Shown one piece after another: positions 7,481 through 16,548 of a DNA stretch of 64,000 nucleotides. Every line of letters begins with the position of its first letter. The first letter of the stretch is position 1. Origin of the DNA: Paracoccus sp. Z118 (lineage in GTDB: Bacteria > Pseudomonadota > Alphaproteobacteria > Rhodobacterales > Rhodobacteraceae). Position numbers and translations under genes: made by a program. The notes under the pieces were generated by a model. The model saw only the letters and a list, made by a program, of their open reading frames with translations. It had not been told where the DNA came from and searched no databases. Where the stretch lies: positions 1 through 64,000 of the forward strand of contig NZ_JAHQZU010000003.1 in the NCBI RefSeq assembly GCF_019061185.1. Direction: 5' to 3'.

Positions 7481-9859
7481 TCAGCCCTGCGGCTGCTCGT
7501 CCGGGCGCGTCTCTTCCCCGGCAGCCTGTTCCCCTTCGGCACCCTCGGCGGGCGCGATCTCGGACAGCGCATCCGCGGCACGGATGTCTTCCAGCAAGGC
7601 GGCGTCTTTGGGAACTGCCTGCTCCGGCAGCGACTCATCCGCAGGGCGATCTTCCGGCAGGGCATCTGCCGCGGCGCCACCCTCGGCGGGTGCGTCTTCG
7701 GGAAGAGCATCCTCGGGCAGGGTGCCCGCGCCGGGATTGTCCTCGGGCAGGGGATCGGTCTGTCTCTCAGCCTCGCTACTGACGGGCGGCGCAGAAGACG
7801 GCTGAGCGGCCGTGTCCGTTTCCGCCGCCGGTGCGGGATGGGCGCTTGCGGACTCTCCGCCCGTTGCCGCCGCAGCTTCCGGCTCGGCGGCCTTCTTGCG
7901 GCGAGGCGCGCGCTTGCGGGGCGGTGCTTTCTCGGCCGGTGCATCTTCCGTCGCGGCTTGGGCAGGAGCCTCAGGCGAGTCCTCTGCCTCGGCAGGCGCA
8001 GCAGGCTTGCGGGCCCGGCTGCGCCGCTTGGGCGCGGGCTTCTCTGCGGCGGGCGTTTCCGCAGGCCCGGACGGCGGCGATTCGGGTGCCTGAGTCACGA
8101 TCGGCGTCACGGCTTCGACTTGCGTCGGAGCGGGTTCTGGCGCCTGCTCGACCACGGCTTCGGCCTGCGCCTTGGCAGGTTTTTCCGTGGCTTTCTCGGG
8201 CTGTGCAGCAGCAGTCTCGAAGTTGCGGAAGCTCGTCAGCATGAAGTCGGGGACGTGATCGCCCATGCCGACGAGGGCAGGGCCGCGATCACGGTCGCGG
8301 TGACGGGCCTGCCGGCCGTCGCGGCGGCCATCGCCGCGGTCGCTCCGGCTATCGCTCCGATCATTCCGGCGATCGCCGTTCCGTTCGTCGCGGGACCCGT
8401 TCGAGCGGCCGTTCGAGCCGTTCTGCCGATCATCTGCGCGCGGCTCGCGCCGACGCTCATCGCTGCGCGCGCCGGCCGTGCGCGCTTCGGGCAGATCGAC
8501 GCGCCCGCCTTCGGACACGGTTTCGACCGCTTCCGGCAGGGCGGCGGCCGGTTCGCTGCGGGCGGATTCGGCGCGTGCGGGGCGGCGGCTCTCGTCTCCC
8601 TCGTCGCGGCGCGGGCGAGAACGGGTCCGGCTGCCGGCAACCCGCGCACCGCTGCGCCCTCCCTCCCGCGGCTCGCGCGGGGCGCGTTGCGCGGCGTCGG
8701 AAAGCGAGAACCCCTCGGGCGGTTCGGCGCGGGGCAGGGTCTGCTTCACCAGCGATTCGATCGCGGCGAGGTATTTTTCATCCGCAGGAGTCGCGATGGA
8801 GATCGCGGTGCCCTGACGGCCGGCGCGGCCGGTGCGGCCGATGCGGTGGACGTAATCCTCGGCATGGCTGGGCAGGTCGAAGTTGATGACATGGCTCACC
8901 GCCGGGATGTCCAGCCCCCGCGCCGCCACGTCCGAGGCGATCAGGAACCGCAGCGTGCCGTCCCGGAAGCCGTCCAGCGTCGCGGTGCGCTGGCGCTGGT
9001 CGAGGTCGCCATGCAAAGGCGCGGCGTCATAGCCATGCGCCTTCAACGACTTGGCGACGATGTCCACCTCGGTCTTGCGGTTGCAGAAGATGATCGCGTT
9101 CTTGAGGTTTTTGCCCTCGGCGTCGATCACCGCCCGCAGCAATTCGCGCTTCTGCTTGGCGGTCTGGTCCTTGCGGGTGGGGGTCAGCTCGATCAGCTTC
9201 TGGGTGATCGTCTCGCTGGCGGTGGCCTGGCGCGCGACCTCGATCCGCACGGGCGCGGTCAGGAAGGTGTTGGTGATCCGCTCGATTTCCGGCGCCATGG
9301 TGGCGCTGAAGAACAGCGTCTGCCGGGTGAAGGGGGTCAGCTGGAAGATCCGCTCGATATCCGGGATGAAGCCCATGTCGAGCATCCGGTCGGCCTCGTC
9401 CACGACCATGATCTGCACGCCCTGCAGCAGCAGGTTGCCACGCTCGAAATGATCGAGCAGCCGCCCCGGCGTGGCGATCAGCACATCGACGCCGCGGTCG
9501 ATCAACTGCTCCTGATCGCGCATCGATACGCCGCCGATCAGCAGCGCCTTGGTCAGCCGGGTGTATTTGGCGTAAACGTCGAAATTCTCGGCCACCTGCG
9601 CGGCGAGCTCGCGCGTGGGGCACAGCACCAGGCTGCGCGGCATCCGCGCCCGCGCCCGGCCGCGCCCCAGCAGGGTGATCATCGGCAGGGTGAAGCTGGC
9701 GGTCTTGCCGGTGCCGGTCTGGGCGATGCCCAGCACGTCACGCCCTTCCAGCGCGGGGGGAATCGCCCCGGCCTGGATCGGCGTCGGCGTGGGATAGCCC
9801 GCTTCGGTGACGGCCTTGAGCACCTTGGGGTCGAGTTTGAGGTCGGAGAACTGAGTCAT
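7481..9859 (-). CDS. DEAD-box RNA helicase, RhlE-like, with a very long acidic/Arg-rich tail
   Basis: The first ~390 residues are a complete helicase core: Q motif (YPTPTPIQAGAIP), AQTGTGKT, PTRELAAQV, TPGRLLDHF, VDEADRMLDMGF, FSATM, ASDVAARGLDIP and HRIGRTGRAG. It should unwind structured RNA, for instance in cold adaptation or ribosome assembly (family knowledge). The other ~400 residues are low complexity: an Arg/Asp/Asn/Gly-rich stretch (about 470-530), a short ordered-looking piece ending GMGDHVPDFM, and an Ala/Pro/Glu-rich part with repeated LPED(A/N/R) motifs near the end. RhlE proteins are usually 400-550 residues, so the tail is unusually long. It shares an operon with lnt. Confidence 0.9.
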   Translation of the reverse strand: MTQFSDLKLDPKVLKAVTEAGYPTPTPIQAGAIPPALEGRDVLGIAQTGTGKTASFTLPMITLLGRGRARARMPRSLVLCPTRELAAQVAENFDVYAKYTRLTKALLIGGVSMRDQEQLIDRGVDVLIATPGRLLDHFERGNLLLQGVQIMVVDEADRMLDMGFIPDIERIFQLTPFTRQTLFFSATMAPEIERITNTFLTAPVRIEVARQATASETITQKLIELTPTRKDQTAKQKRELLRAVIDAEGKNLKNAIIFCNRKTEVDIVAKSLKAHGYDAAPLHGDLDQRQRTATLDGFRDGTLRFLIASDVAARGLDIPAVSHVINFDLPSHAEDYVHRIGRTGRAGRQGTAISIATPADEKYLAAIESLVKQTLPRAEPPEGFSLSDAAQRAPREPREGGRSGARVAGSRTRSRPRRDEGDESRRPARAESARSEPAAALPEAVETVSEGGRVDLPEARTAGARSDERRREPRADDRQNGSNGRSNGSRDERNGDRRNDRSDSRSDRGDGRRDGRQARHRDRDRGPALVGMGDHVPDFMLTSFRNFETAAAQPEKATEKPAKAQAEAVVEQAPEPAPTQVEAVTPIVTQAPESPPSGPAETPAAEKPAPKRRSRARKPAAPAEAEDSPEAPAQAATEDAPAEKAPPRKRAPRRKKAAEPEAAAATGGESASAHPAPAAETDTAAQPSSAPPVSSEAERQTDPLPEDNPGAGTLPEDALPEDAPAEGGAAADALPEDRPADESLPEQAVPKDAALLEDIRAADALSEIAPAEGAEGEQAAGEETRPDEQPQG

Positions 9860-10240
9860 TCAGAGGCTTTCGTGCAGGGATCGAATCGTCCGTGGACGCG
9901 GTCCGGCCTGCCATTGGCCGAGCCTGCCGCGCATGTCCGGGACGCTTTCAAGATCCACGCGCCCCTCGGCTGCCCGCCGGATGCGGGCGAGGGCGCAGGT
10001 ATAGCAAAATCGGGGCGGGGTCAATGTTTTCGCGCATCTGTCGCTGGGTCATGCGGAAATTTGGACGCCCGAGGCGGGGGCCTCGCGTTCAGAGAGCGAT
10101 TCGGCGGCCATCCTGCCCCGGTGGGCACCCGATTCTCACAATCGGGGAATGACGGTTGCGGACCGGCTGCAATCATAGGTAATGCCCTGTCGAGGTAAGC
10201 CGAGCTTGTCTGTCTCGATTTCGAACCAGGGGAATGCCCG
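9860..10240. other. 381-bp intergenic region between divergent helicase and SRPBCC genes
   Basis: No coding sequence with family-like features is seen on either strand. It holds the helicase leader of roughly 130 nt and a small GC hairpin, CGAGGC/GCCTCG, at 10070-10085. A promoter candidate for the helicase is listed separately. Nothing else is recognised. Confidence 0.6.
9998..10024 (-). promoter_or_regulatory. candidate promoter of the helicase-lnt operon
   Basis: On the minus strand TTGACC (10024-10019) and TATACC (10003-9998) are separated by 15 nt, a short spacer. It would give a 5' leader of about 130 nt, as often seen for cold-inducible helicase genes. The assignment rests on box similarity only. 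Confidence 0.4.
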
Positions 10241-10732
10241 ATGAAATTCGCCACGCGACAGGATAGCGATCTTTCCGCCGACGATCTGTTCACGGCCATC
10301 GGCGACTTTCCCCGCGCCGAGCGGATGCTGGTCAATCGCGGCGCGCAGGTGCGCCGGCTGGACCCCTCGCGCGAGCCGGGGGCGGGCATGGCGTGGGATA
10401 TCGGCTTCGATCTGCGCGGCAAGCGGCGCGAGCTTCGGCTGGCCGTGATCCGCTTCGACCGGCCCGAGAGCATCTTCATGGAAGGGCGCAGCGATCTGTT
10501 CGAGCTGACCATCGAGATGACGGTGATCGCGCTCACGCGGGTCAAGTCGCGCCTGATCTTCGAGCTGGAGGTGAAGCCGCGCAACATGCGGGCGCGGCTG
10601 CTGTTGCAGACGGCCAAGCTGGGCAAATCGAAGCTTGATCGGCAGTTCGCCGAGCGCATCGCCGATTTCGTGAGGGTTGCCGGCGCCCATCGCACCCCGC
10701 CACCAGGGGCGGTGCGGGCGGCTGCCCGCTGA
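10241..10732 (+). CDS. SRPBCC-superfamily protein
   Basis: This 163-residue cytosolic protein has the pattern of a START/SRPBCC ligand-binding fold: an N-terminal region with a helix after MKFATRQ, alternating beta strands (AWDIGFDLRGKRRELRLAVIRF, LTIEMTVIALTRVKSRLIFELEVKPR) and a long C-terminal helix. Conserved relatives occur in Rhodobacterales, but no ligand or reaction is established. The ATG at 10241 is preceded by CAGGGGAA, a good ribosome site. The gene converges on pheA with 4 nt between stops. Confidence 0.75.
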   Translation: MKFATRQDSDLSADDLFTAIGDFPRAERMLVNRGAQVRRLDPSREPGAGMAWDIGFDLRGKRRELRLAVIRFDRPESIFMEGRSDLFELTIEMTVIALTRVKSRLIFELEVKPRNMRARLLLQTAKLGKSKLDRQFAERIADFVRVAGAHRTPPPGAVRAAAR

Positions 10733-10745
10733 CGCCTCAGCGGGC
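10724..10745. terminator. palindrome made of two convergent stop-codon ends
   Basis: GCCCGCTGA (10724-10732) is the exact reverse complement of TCAGCGGGC (10737-10745), with loop CGCC. Each arm is the last three codons (Ala-Arg-stop) of a convergent gene, so the two coding ends form one 9-bp hairpin. It may act as a bidirectional terminator; there is no T-run. Confidence 0.5.
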
Positions 10746-11603
10746 CTGATCGGCCCGCAGCGGATCGGCGGGATAGACCCCGAGAATCTTCAGCGAGGAG
10801 GTGAAATACCGCAGCTCGTCCAGAGCCCGCGCCAGCGCCGGATCATCGGGATGCCCCTGCACGTCGGCATAGAACTGCGTGGCGGTGAAGACGCCGTCCA
10901 CCATGTAGCTTTCCAGCTTGGTCATGTTGACGCCGTTCGTGGCGAACCCGCCCATCGCCTTGTAAAGCGCGGCGGGGATGTTGCGCACCCGGAACACGAA
11001 GCTGGTCATCATGGCGTCTTCGCCCGCCCTGTTGCGGCGGCGCTCCAGCTTTTCCTCGGGCGACATGATGAGAAAGCGGGTGGTGTTGTTCTGCCGGTCC
11101 TCGATCCCGCTGGCGAGGCTTTCCAGCCCGTAGATCTCGCCCGCGAGGCTGCTGGCGAGCGCGGCGACGTGGCGATCGCCAGCCTGCGCGACCAGCATCG
11201 CGCTGCCCGCGGTGTCGGGGCCGACGACGGCGTGGATGTCGTGTTCCGACAGGAAGCCGCGGCACTGACCCAGCAGCATCGTATGGCTCATCGCCTCGCG
11301 CACGTCGGACAGCTTTGCGCCGGGCACGCCCAGCAGGCTGATCTGCACCCGCACGAAACATTCCTCGATGATGTGCAGGCCGGATTCGGGCAGCAGGTGG
11401 TGGATGTCGGCGACCCGGCCATAGGTCGAGTTTTCCACCGGCAGCATCGCCAGATCCGCCTGGCCGGCGCGCACGGCCTCGACCGCGTCCTCGAAGGTGC
11501 GGCAGGGCAGCGCCTCCATCGTCGGGCGCGCGGCGCGGCAGGCTTCGTGGCTGTAGGCGCCCGGTTCGCCCTGGAAGGCGATGCGGTTGGTGGCGGCTTT
11601 CAT
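10737..11603 (-). CDS. pheA: prephenate dehydratase (monofunctional)
   Basis: The enzyme converts prephenate to phenylpyruvate in phenylalanine synthesis. The 288-residue protein lacks a chorismate-mutase domain. The dehydratase domain shows GEPGAYSHEA, LPVENSTYGRVADIHHLL and the NNTTRFLIM motif. A C-terminal ACT domain (SFVFRVRNIPAALYKAMGGF, then NMTKLES) suggests feedback inhibition by phenylalanine. The ATG at 11603 (MKAATNRIAF) fits the family better than upstream codons that would add 17 polar residues. It is divergent from cycM. Confidence 0.93.
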   Translation of the reverse strand: MKAATNRIAFQGEPGAYSHEACRAARPTMEALPCRTFEDAVEAVRAGQADLAMLPVENSTYGRVADIHHLLPESGLHIIEECFVRVQISLLGVPGAKLSDVREAMSHTMLLGQCRGFLSEHDIHAVVGPDTAGSAMLVAQAGDRHVAALASSLAGEIYGLESLASGIEDRQNNTTRFLIMSPEEKLERRRNRAGEDAMMTSFVFRVRNIPAALYKAMGGFATNGVNMTKLESYMVDGVFTATQFYADVQGHPDDPALARALDELRYFTSSLKILGVYPADPLRADQAR

Positions 11604-11735
11604 GCAATCGGCCCCTGCATGGCGGTGACGGTTTGCCCGTTTTGTGCGGATCACGGCTGAACTATACCTTGAACCGGCAAAGCGAAAGCGGATAGATACC
11701 GGCCAATTCCAGGCTCACCGGACAAGGATGCGGGC

Positions 11736-12272
11736 ATGTTCAACACGATGACCATTACAAAGGCGGCAGGCGCACTGATCGGCTCGCTGCTGTTCCTTCT
11801 GCTGGTGTCGTGGGGGGCGTCGTCGCTGTATCACATCGGCCCCACGGGCCATCTGGCTGAGGGCGAGTCGCACCCGCAGGCCTACACCATCCCGGTCGAG
11901 GATTCCGGCGCCGGTCAAAAGGATGCGGTCGAGGAGGAGATCGACTTCGCCGCCCTGATGGCCTCTGCCGATCCCGCCGCGGGAGAGCGGGTGTTCGGCA
12001 AGTGCCGCGCCTGCCACAAGCTGGACGGCACCAACGGCACCGGCCCGCATCTGGACGGCGTGGTCGGCCGCGCGGTCGCCAGCACCGACTTCAGCTATTC
12101 CGATGCGATGGTGGCCCACGCCGCCGAGGCCCCGGTCTGGGACGCCGAGGCGCTGCAGCACTTCCTTGAAAACCCCAAGGCCGACGTGCCGGGCACCAAG
12201 ATGGTGTTTGCGGGCCTCGCCCGCCCGCAGGAGCGCGCCGACCTGATCGCCTATCTGGAAACCCAGAACTGA
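11736..12272 (+). CDS. cycM: membrane-anchored cytochrome c552 (CycM-type)
   Basis: The 178-residue protein begins with an uncleaved N-terminal membrane anchor (about 10-30, [16 protein letters not shown]), an acidic linker and a class I cytochrome c domain with CRACHKLDG (CXXCH haem site) and a distal Met in GTKMVFAG. In Paracoccus, CycM carries electrons from the bc1 complex to the aa3 oxidase; the whole sequence, including the MFNTMT start, resembles Paracoccus CycM closely. It is transcribed divergently from pheA and ends at a strong terminator, so it is probably monocistronic. Confidence 0.93.
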   Translation: MFNTMTITKAAGALIGSLLFLLLVSWGASSLYHIGPTGHLAEGESHPQAYTIPVEDSGAGQKDAVEEEIDFAALMASADPAAGERVFGKCRACHKLDGTNGTGPHLDGVVGRAVASTDFSYSDAMVAHAAEAPVWDAEALQHFLENPKADVPGTKMVFAGLARPQERADLIAYLETQN

Positions 12273-12298
12273 TCTGGGTTCAGGGTCGCAGGAACGCA

Positions 12299-12326
12299 GG
12301 CGCGGGGGCATTCCCCGCGCCTTTTT
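12299..12326 (+). terminator. Rho-independent terminator of cycM
   Basis: GGCGCGGGG (12299-12307) pairs perfectly with CCCCGCGCC (12313-12321) around a 5-nt loop, followed by TTTTT. It lies 26 nt after the cycM stop. Confidence 0.92.
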
Positions 12327-12444
12327 CGTCCGCGCGGATGGCCGCACACGGCGCGCTGGCGGGCCGTCACAAATCCGGCAGGGCGCTTGCAGCGGAACGC
12401 CCCCTCGGCCTAGCGTTGCGGGGCATGGCGAAGGGACATATCGG

Positions 12445-14340
12445 ATGACGGCTTGGCGCGCGAAGGGGCTGGCGGCGTGGATCGGGATGGGGGCGATGGC
12501 GCTCGGCAGCGGCGTCCTTGCGCAACAGACGGCCTCGCCCGCGCCCTCCGGGCCTGAGGCCACCACCGTCTCGCACGGCGTCGCCATCTTCGACGAGTTG
12601 AAGCTGCCGCCGGACTTCCCGCATCTCGCCTATGTCAACCCGGACGCCCCGAAGGGCGGCGAGATCAGCGAATGGGCGGCGGGGGGGTTCGACAGCTACA
12701 ATCCCTACACGATCAAGGGCCGGGGCGCGGCGCTGTCCACCATCATGCTGGAAAGCCTGCTGACCGGCACCGCGGACGAGGTGGGCGCCGCCTATTGCCT
12801 GCTGTGCGAGACCGTCGAATACCCCGAAAGCCGCGACTGGGTGATCTTCACCCTGCGCCCCGAGGCGAAGTTTTCGGATGGCACGCCGCTGACGGCGCAG
12901 GACGTGCTGTTCTCGTACGAGCAGCTGCGCGACAAGGGCCTCTCGTCCTTCCGCACCGTGATCGCCCAGCAGGTCGCCTCGGCCGAGGTGCTGGACGAGC
13001 GGCGCATCCGTTTCACCTTCACCCCCGACTACCCGCGCCGCGACGTGATCCAGTCCGTCGGCGGCCTGCCGGTCTTCTCGCAGGCGGATTTCGCGGCGAA
13101 CGACCGCGACATCGGCGAAAGCTCGGCCGTGCCGTTCATCGGCTCCGGCCCCTACATGTTCGATCGCGGCGACATGGGCCGCAGCGTCAGCTATCGCCGC
13201 AATCCCGATTACTGGGGACAGGGCCTGCCGATCAACGTGGGCCGCAACAACTTCGACCGCATCCGCATCGAGTATTTCGGCGACTACGAGACCGCGTTCG
13301 AGGCATTCAAGGCGGGCGAATACACCTTCCGCAACGAGGCGAGCAGCATCATCTGGGCGACCCGCTACAATTTCCCCGCCTTCAACAACGGCTGGGTGGT
13401 GAAGGAGGAGCTTGCCAGCGGCGAGGTCGCCAGCGGCCAGTCATGGGTCATCAACCTGCGCCGCCCGCAATTCCAGGACATCCGCGTGCGCGAGGCCATC
13501 GCGCTCGCCTTCAACTTCGAATGGTCGAACGACACGTTGTTCTACGGCCTCTACGAGCGCGTCAACAGCTTCTGGGACAACTCGCCGCTGGCCGCCTCGG
13601 GCACCCCGTCCGAGGGCGAGCTTGCGCTGCTGGAACCGCTCGCCGCCGACCTGCCCGAGGGCATCCTGACCGACGAGGCGGTGATGGCCCCGGTCAGCGG
13701 CGAGCGCCAGCTCGACCGCGGCAATCTGCGCAAGGGCGCGGCGCTGCTGAACGACGCGGGCTGGACCATCGCCCAGGATTCCCGCGACGGGCTGCGCCGC
13801 AACGCGCAGGGGCAGACGCTGCGGGTGGAAATCCTGAACGAATCTCAGACCTTCGACCGGGTCATCAACCCCTTCGTCGAGAACCTGCGCGCCCTCGGCA
13901 TCGATGCGGTCCATACCCGCGTGGACGACGCCCAGATGGAGGATCGCCGCCGCCGGCATGATTTCGACCTGATGACCCAGGCGCTGGGGCAGGACCTCAT
14001 TCCCGGCGCCGGGTTGCAGCAGTATTTCGGCTCGCAGTCCACCGACGACGTCTTCAACGGGATGGGGCTGGCGAACCCGGCCGTGGACCGGCTGATCTCG
14101 CTGGTCGAGAACGCCACCAGCGGCGAGGAGCTGACCACCCGCGTCCATGCGCTCGACCGGGCGCTGCGGGCGCTGCGTTTCTGGGTGCCGCAGTGGTTCA
14201 AGGGCACCCACACCGTCGCCTACTGGGACATGTATGGCCACCCTGAGAACCTGCCTCCCTTCGCCCTGGGCGAGCTTGATTTCTGGTGGTTCGACGCCGA
14301 TAAGGCGGACGCGCTGAGACAAGCTGGGGCGATCCGCTAA
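12445..14340 (+). CDS. yejA: periplasmic oligopeptide-binding protein YejA
   Basis: This is the solute-binding component of the Yej peptide ABC importer, family 5. The 631-residue protein has an N-terminal signal peptide (about 1-27, ending near VLAQQ) and typical motifs such as [36 protein letters not shown] and [17 protein letters not shown]. YejA homologues bind microcin C-like and other short peptides (family knowledge). The gene opens a run yejA-yejB-yejE-yejF plus a glycosyltransferase, the last four linked by 4-nt overlaps. The ATG at 12445 has AAGGGA upstream. Confidence 0.92.
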   Translation: MTAWRAKGLAAWIGMGAMALGSGVLAQQTASPAPSGPEATTVSHGVAIFDELKLPPDFPHLAYVNPDAPKGGEISEWAAGGFDSYNPYTIKGRGAALSTIMLESLLTGTADEVGAAYCLLCETVEYPESRDWVIFTLRPEAKFSDGTPLTAQDVLFSYEQLRDKGLSSFRTVIAQQVASAEVLDERRIRFTFTPDYPRRDVIQSVGGLPVFSQADFAANDRDIGESSAVPFIGSGPYMFDRGDMGRSVSYRRNPDYWGQGLPINVGRNNFDRIRIEYFGDYETAFEAFKAGEYTFRNEASSIIWATRYNFPAFNNGWVVKEELASGEVASGQSWVINLRRPQFQDIRVREAIALAFNFEWSNDTLFYGLYERVNSFWDNSPLAASGTPSEGELALLEPLAADLPEGILTDEAVMAPVSGERQLDRGNLRKGAALLNDAGWTIAQDSRDGLRRNAQGQTLRVEILNESQTFDRVINPFVENLRALGIDAVHTRVDDAQMEDRRRRHDFDLMTQALGQDLIPGAGLQQYFGSQSTDDVFNGMGLANPAVDRLISLVENATSGEELTTRVHALDRALRALRFWVPQWFKGTHTVAYWDMYGHPENLPPFALGELDFWWFDADKADALRQAGAIR

Positions 14341-14368
14341 CCGGTCGGGCGCGCGGGCAGGGATCACC

Positions 14369-15448
14369 ATGGGCGCATATCTTCTGCGGCGGCTGCTGCT
14401 GATCGTCCCGACGCTGATCGGGATCATGCTGGTGAACTTCACCCTGACCCAGTTCGTCCCCGGCGGTCCCATCGAACAGATCGCCGCCCGCATCCAGGGC
14501 GAGGGCGACGTGTTCCGCAACATCGCCGGCGGCGGGGACGCGGGCCAGGCGAGCGGCGGAACCGAGCAATATGCCGGCGCGCAGGGCCTGCCGCCCGAGT
14601 TCATCGCGGAGCTGGAGCGCGAGTTCGGCTTCGACAAGCCCCCGGTCGAGCGGTTCCTGTCGATGATGGGCAACTATCTGCGCTTCGATTTCGGGGAAAG
14701 CTGGTTCCGGTCCATCAGCGTCGTGGATCTGGTGGTCGAGAAGATGCCGGTGTCGATCACGCTGGGGCTGTGGTCCACGCTGCTGGCTTATCTGATCTCG
14801 ATCCCGCTGGGCATCCGCAAGGCGGTGCGGGATGGGACGCCCTTCGACACCTGGACCTCCAGCACGATCATCGTGGGTTACGCGATCCCCGGCTTCCTGT
14901 TCGCGGTGCTGCTGATGGTGCTGTTCGCGGGCGGATCCTACTGGCGCATCTTCCCGCTGCGCGGGCTGACCAGCGACAACTTCGCGGACCTGTCGCTGTG
15001 GGGGAAGATCGTCGATTACCTGTGGCACATCACCCTGCCGGTGACGGCGGCCACCATCTCCAGCTTTGCCACACTGACGCTGCTGACCAAGAACAGCTTC
15101 CTCGACGAGATCAACAAGCAGTATGTGATGACCGCCCGCGCGAAGGGCCTGACCGAGGGCCGGGTGCTGTACGGCCATGTCTTCCGCAACGCGATGCTGA
15201 TCGTGATCGCGGGCTTTCCGTCGCTGTTCCTCGGGGTGTTCTTCGGCTCGTCGATCCTGATCGAGACGATCTTCTCGCTCGATGGTCTCGGCCGGCTGGG
15301 ATTCGAGGCGGCGGTGCAGCGCGACTATCCGGTGATCTTCGGCACGCTCTACGTCTTCGGGCTGATGGGCCTCGTGATCGGGATCCTCTCGGACATGATG
15401 TATGTGCTGGTCGATCCCCGCATCGACTTCGAGAAGCGCGCCGGATGA
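14369..15448 (+). CDS. yejB: peptide ABC transporter permease YejB
   Basis: The 359-residue inner-membrane permease has six predicted membrane segments and the permease loop [20 protein letters not shown], which docks on the ATPase. The N-terminal segment ([20 protein letters not shown]) is typical of the DppB/OppB subfamily. Between the first two membrane segments is a long periplasmic loop with a Gly/Ala-rich patch around 55-75. It starts 28 nt after yejA and overlaps yejE by ATGA. Confidence 0.93.
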   Translation: MGAYLLRRLLLIVPTLIGIMLVNFTLTQFVPGGPIEQIAARIQGEGDVFRNIAGGGDAGQASGGTEQYAGAQGLPPEFIAELEREFGFDKPPVERFLSMMGNYLRFDFGESWFRSISVVDLVVEKMPVSITLGLWSTLLAYLISIPLGIRKAVRDGTPFDTWTSSTIIVGYAIPGFLFAVLLMVLFAGGSYWRIFPLRGLTSDNFADLSLWGKIVDYLWHITLPVTAATISSFATLTLLTKNSFLDEINKQYVMTARAKGLTEGRVLYGHVFRNAMLIVIAGFPSLFLGVFFGSSILIETIFSLDGLGRLGFEAAVQRDYPVIFGTLYVFGLMGLVIGILSDMMYVLVDPRIDFEKRAG

Positions 15449-16548
15449 AGCTGTCCCCCCTCAACCAGCGCCGCTGGCGCAGTTTCCGCCGCAATCGCCG
15501 CGCCTTCTGGTCGCTGGTGATCTTCAGCACGCTGTTCGTGCTGTCGCTGTTCGCCGAGGTGATCGCCAACGACAAGCCGGTGGTCGTCAGCTACCGGGGC
15601 GATCTCTACTTCCCGGCCTACAACTTCTACCCCGAGACGGCCTTCGGCGGCGATTTCGGGACCGAGGCGATCTACCGCGACCCCGCCGTGCAGTGCCTGA
15701 TCGTCTCCGGCGGGCGTCAGGATTGCTGGGACGCGCCCGAGGAGTTCATGGCCGCCGTCCGGGCCGGCGCGAGCGATGTGCCGCACGCCGAGCAGGGCTG
15801 GATGATCTGGCCGCCGGTCCCCTATCACTACCGCACAATCAACAATGTCGGCACCGCCCCCAGCGCCCCTGATGCGGACCACTGGCTCGGCACCGACGAC
15901 ACCACCCGCGACGTGACCGCCCGCGTGATCTATGGGTTCCGCCTGTCGATGCTGTTCACGTTGATCGTGACGGCCGCATCCTCGATCGTCGGCATCGCGG
16001 CGGGGGCGGTGCAGGGCTATTTCGGCGGCCGCACCGATCTCGTGTTCCAGCGCCTGCTGGAGATCTGGGGCTCCACCCCGTCGCTCTACGTCATCATCAT
16101 CCTGTTCGCGATCCTCGGTCGGGGCTTCTGGCTGCTGGTGTTCGTCTCGATCCTGTTCGGCTGGCCCGCGCTGGTGGGCGTGGTGCGGGCCGAGTTCCTG
16201 CGGGCGCGCAACTTCGAATATGTCCGCGCCGCCCGCGCGCTCGGCGTCAGCGACCGGACGATCATGTTCCGCCATATCCTGCCCAACGCGATGGTCGCCA
16301 CGCTGACGATGCTGCCTTTCGTCGTGACCGGCACGATCTCGTCGCTCGCCGCGCTGGACTATCTCGGCTACGGCCTGCCCGCTTCGGCCCCGTCGCTGGG
16401 GGAACTCGCCCTTCAGGCCAAGCAGAACCTGCAGGCGCCGTGGCTGGGCTTCACCGCCTTCTTCACCTTCGCGATCATGCTGTCGCTTCTGGTGTTCATC
16501 TTCGAGGGCATCCGCGACGCCTTCGACCCGCGCAAGACGTTCCGATGA
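15445..16548 (+). CDS. yejE: peptide ABC transporter permease YejE
   Basis: The partner permease has 367 residues. It starts with [20 protein letters not shown] before the first membrane segment. A periplasmic insertion of about 120 residues (including [17 protein letters not shown] and [11 protein letters not shown]), characteristic of YejE, precedes the remaining membrane segments. The coupling loop is [20 protein letters not shown]. The start at 15445 overlaps the yejB stop (ATGA); the large upstream open frame belongs to another reading frame of yejB and is ignored. Confidence 0.93.
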   Translation: MKLSPLNQRRWRSFRRNRRAFWSLVIFSTLFVLSLFAEVIANDKPVVVSYRGDLYFPAYNFYPETAFGGDFGTEAIYRDPAVQCLIVSGGRQDCWDAPEEFMAAVRAGASDVPHAEQGWMIWPPVPYHYRTINNVGTAPSAPDADHWLGTDDTTRDVTARVIYGFRLSMLFTLIVTAASSIVGIAAGAVQGYFGGRTDLVFQRLLEIWGSTPSLYVIIILFAILGRGFWLLVFVSILFGWPALVGVVRAEFLRARNFEYVRAARALGVSDRTIMFRHILPNAMVATLTMLPFVVTGTISSLAALDYLGYGLPASAPSLGELALQAKQNLQAPWLGFTAFFTFAIMLSLLVFIFEGIRDAFDPRKTFR

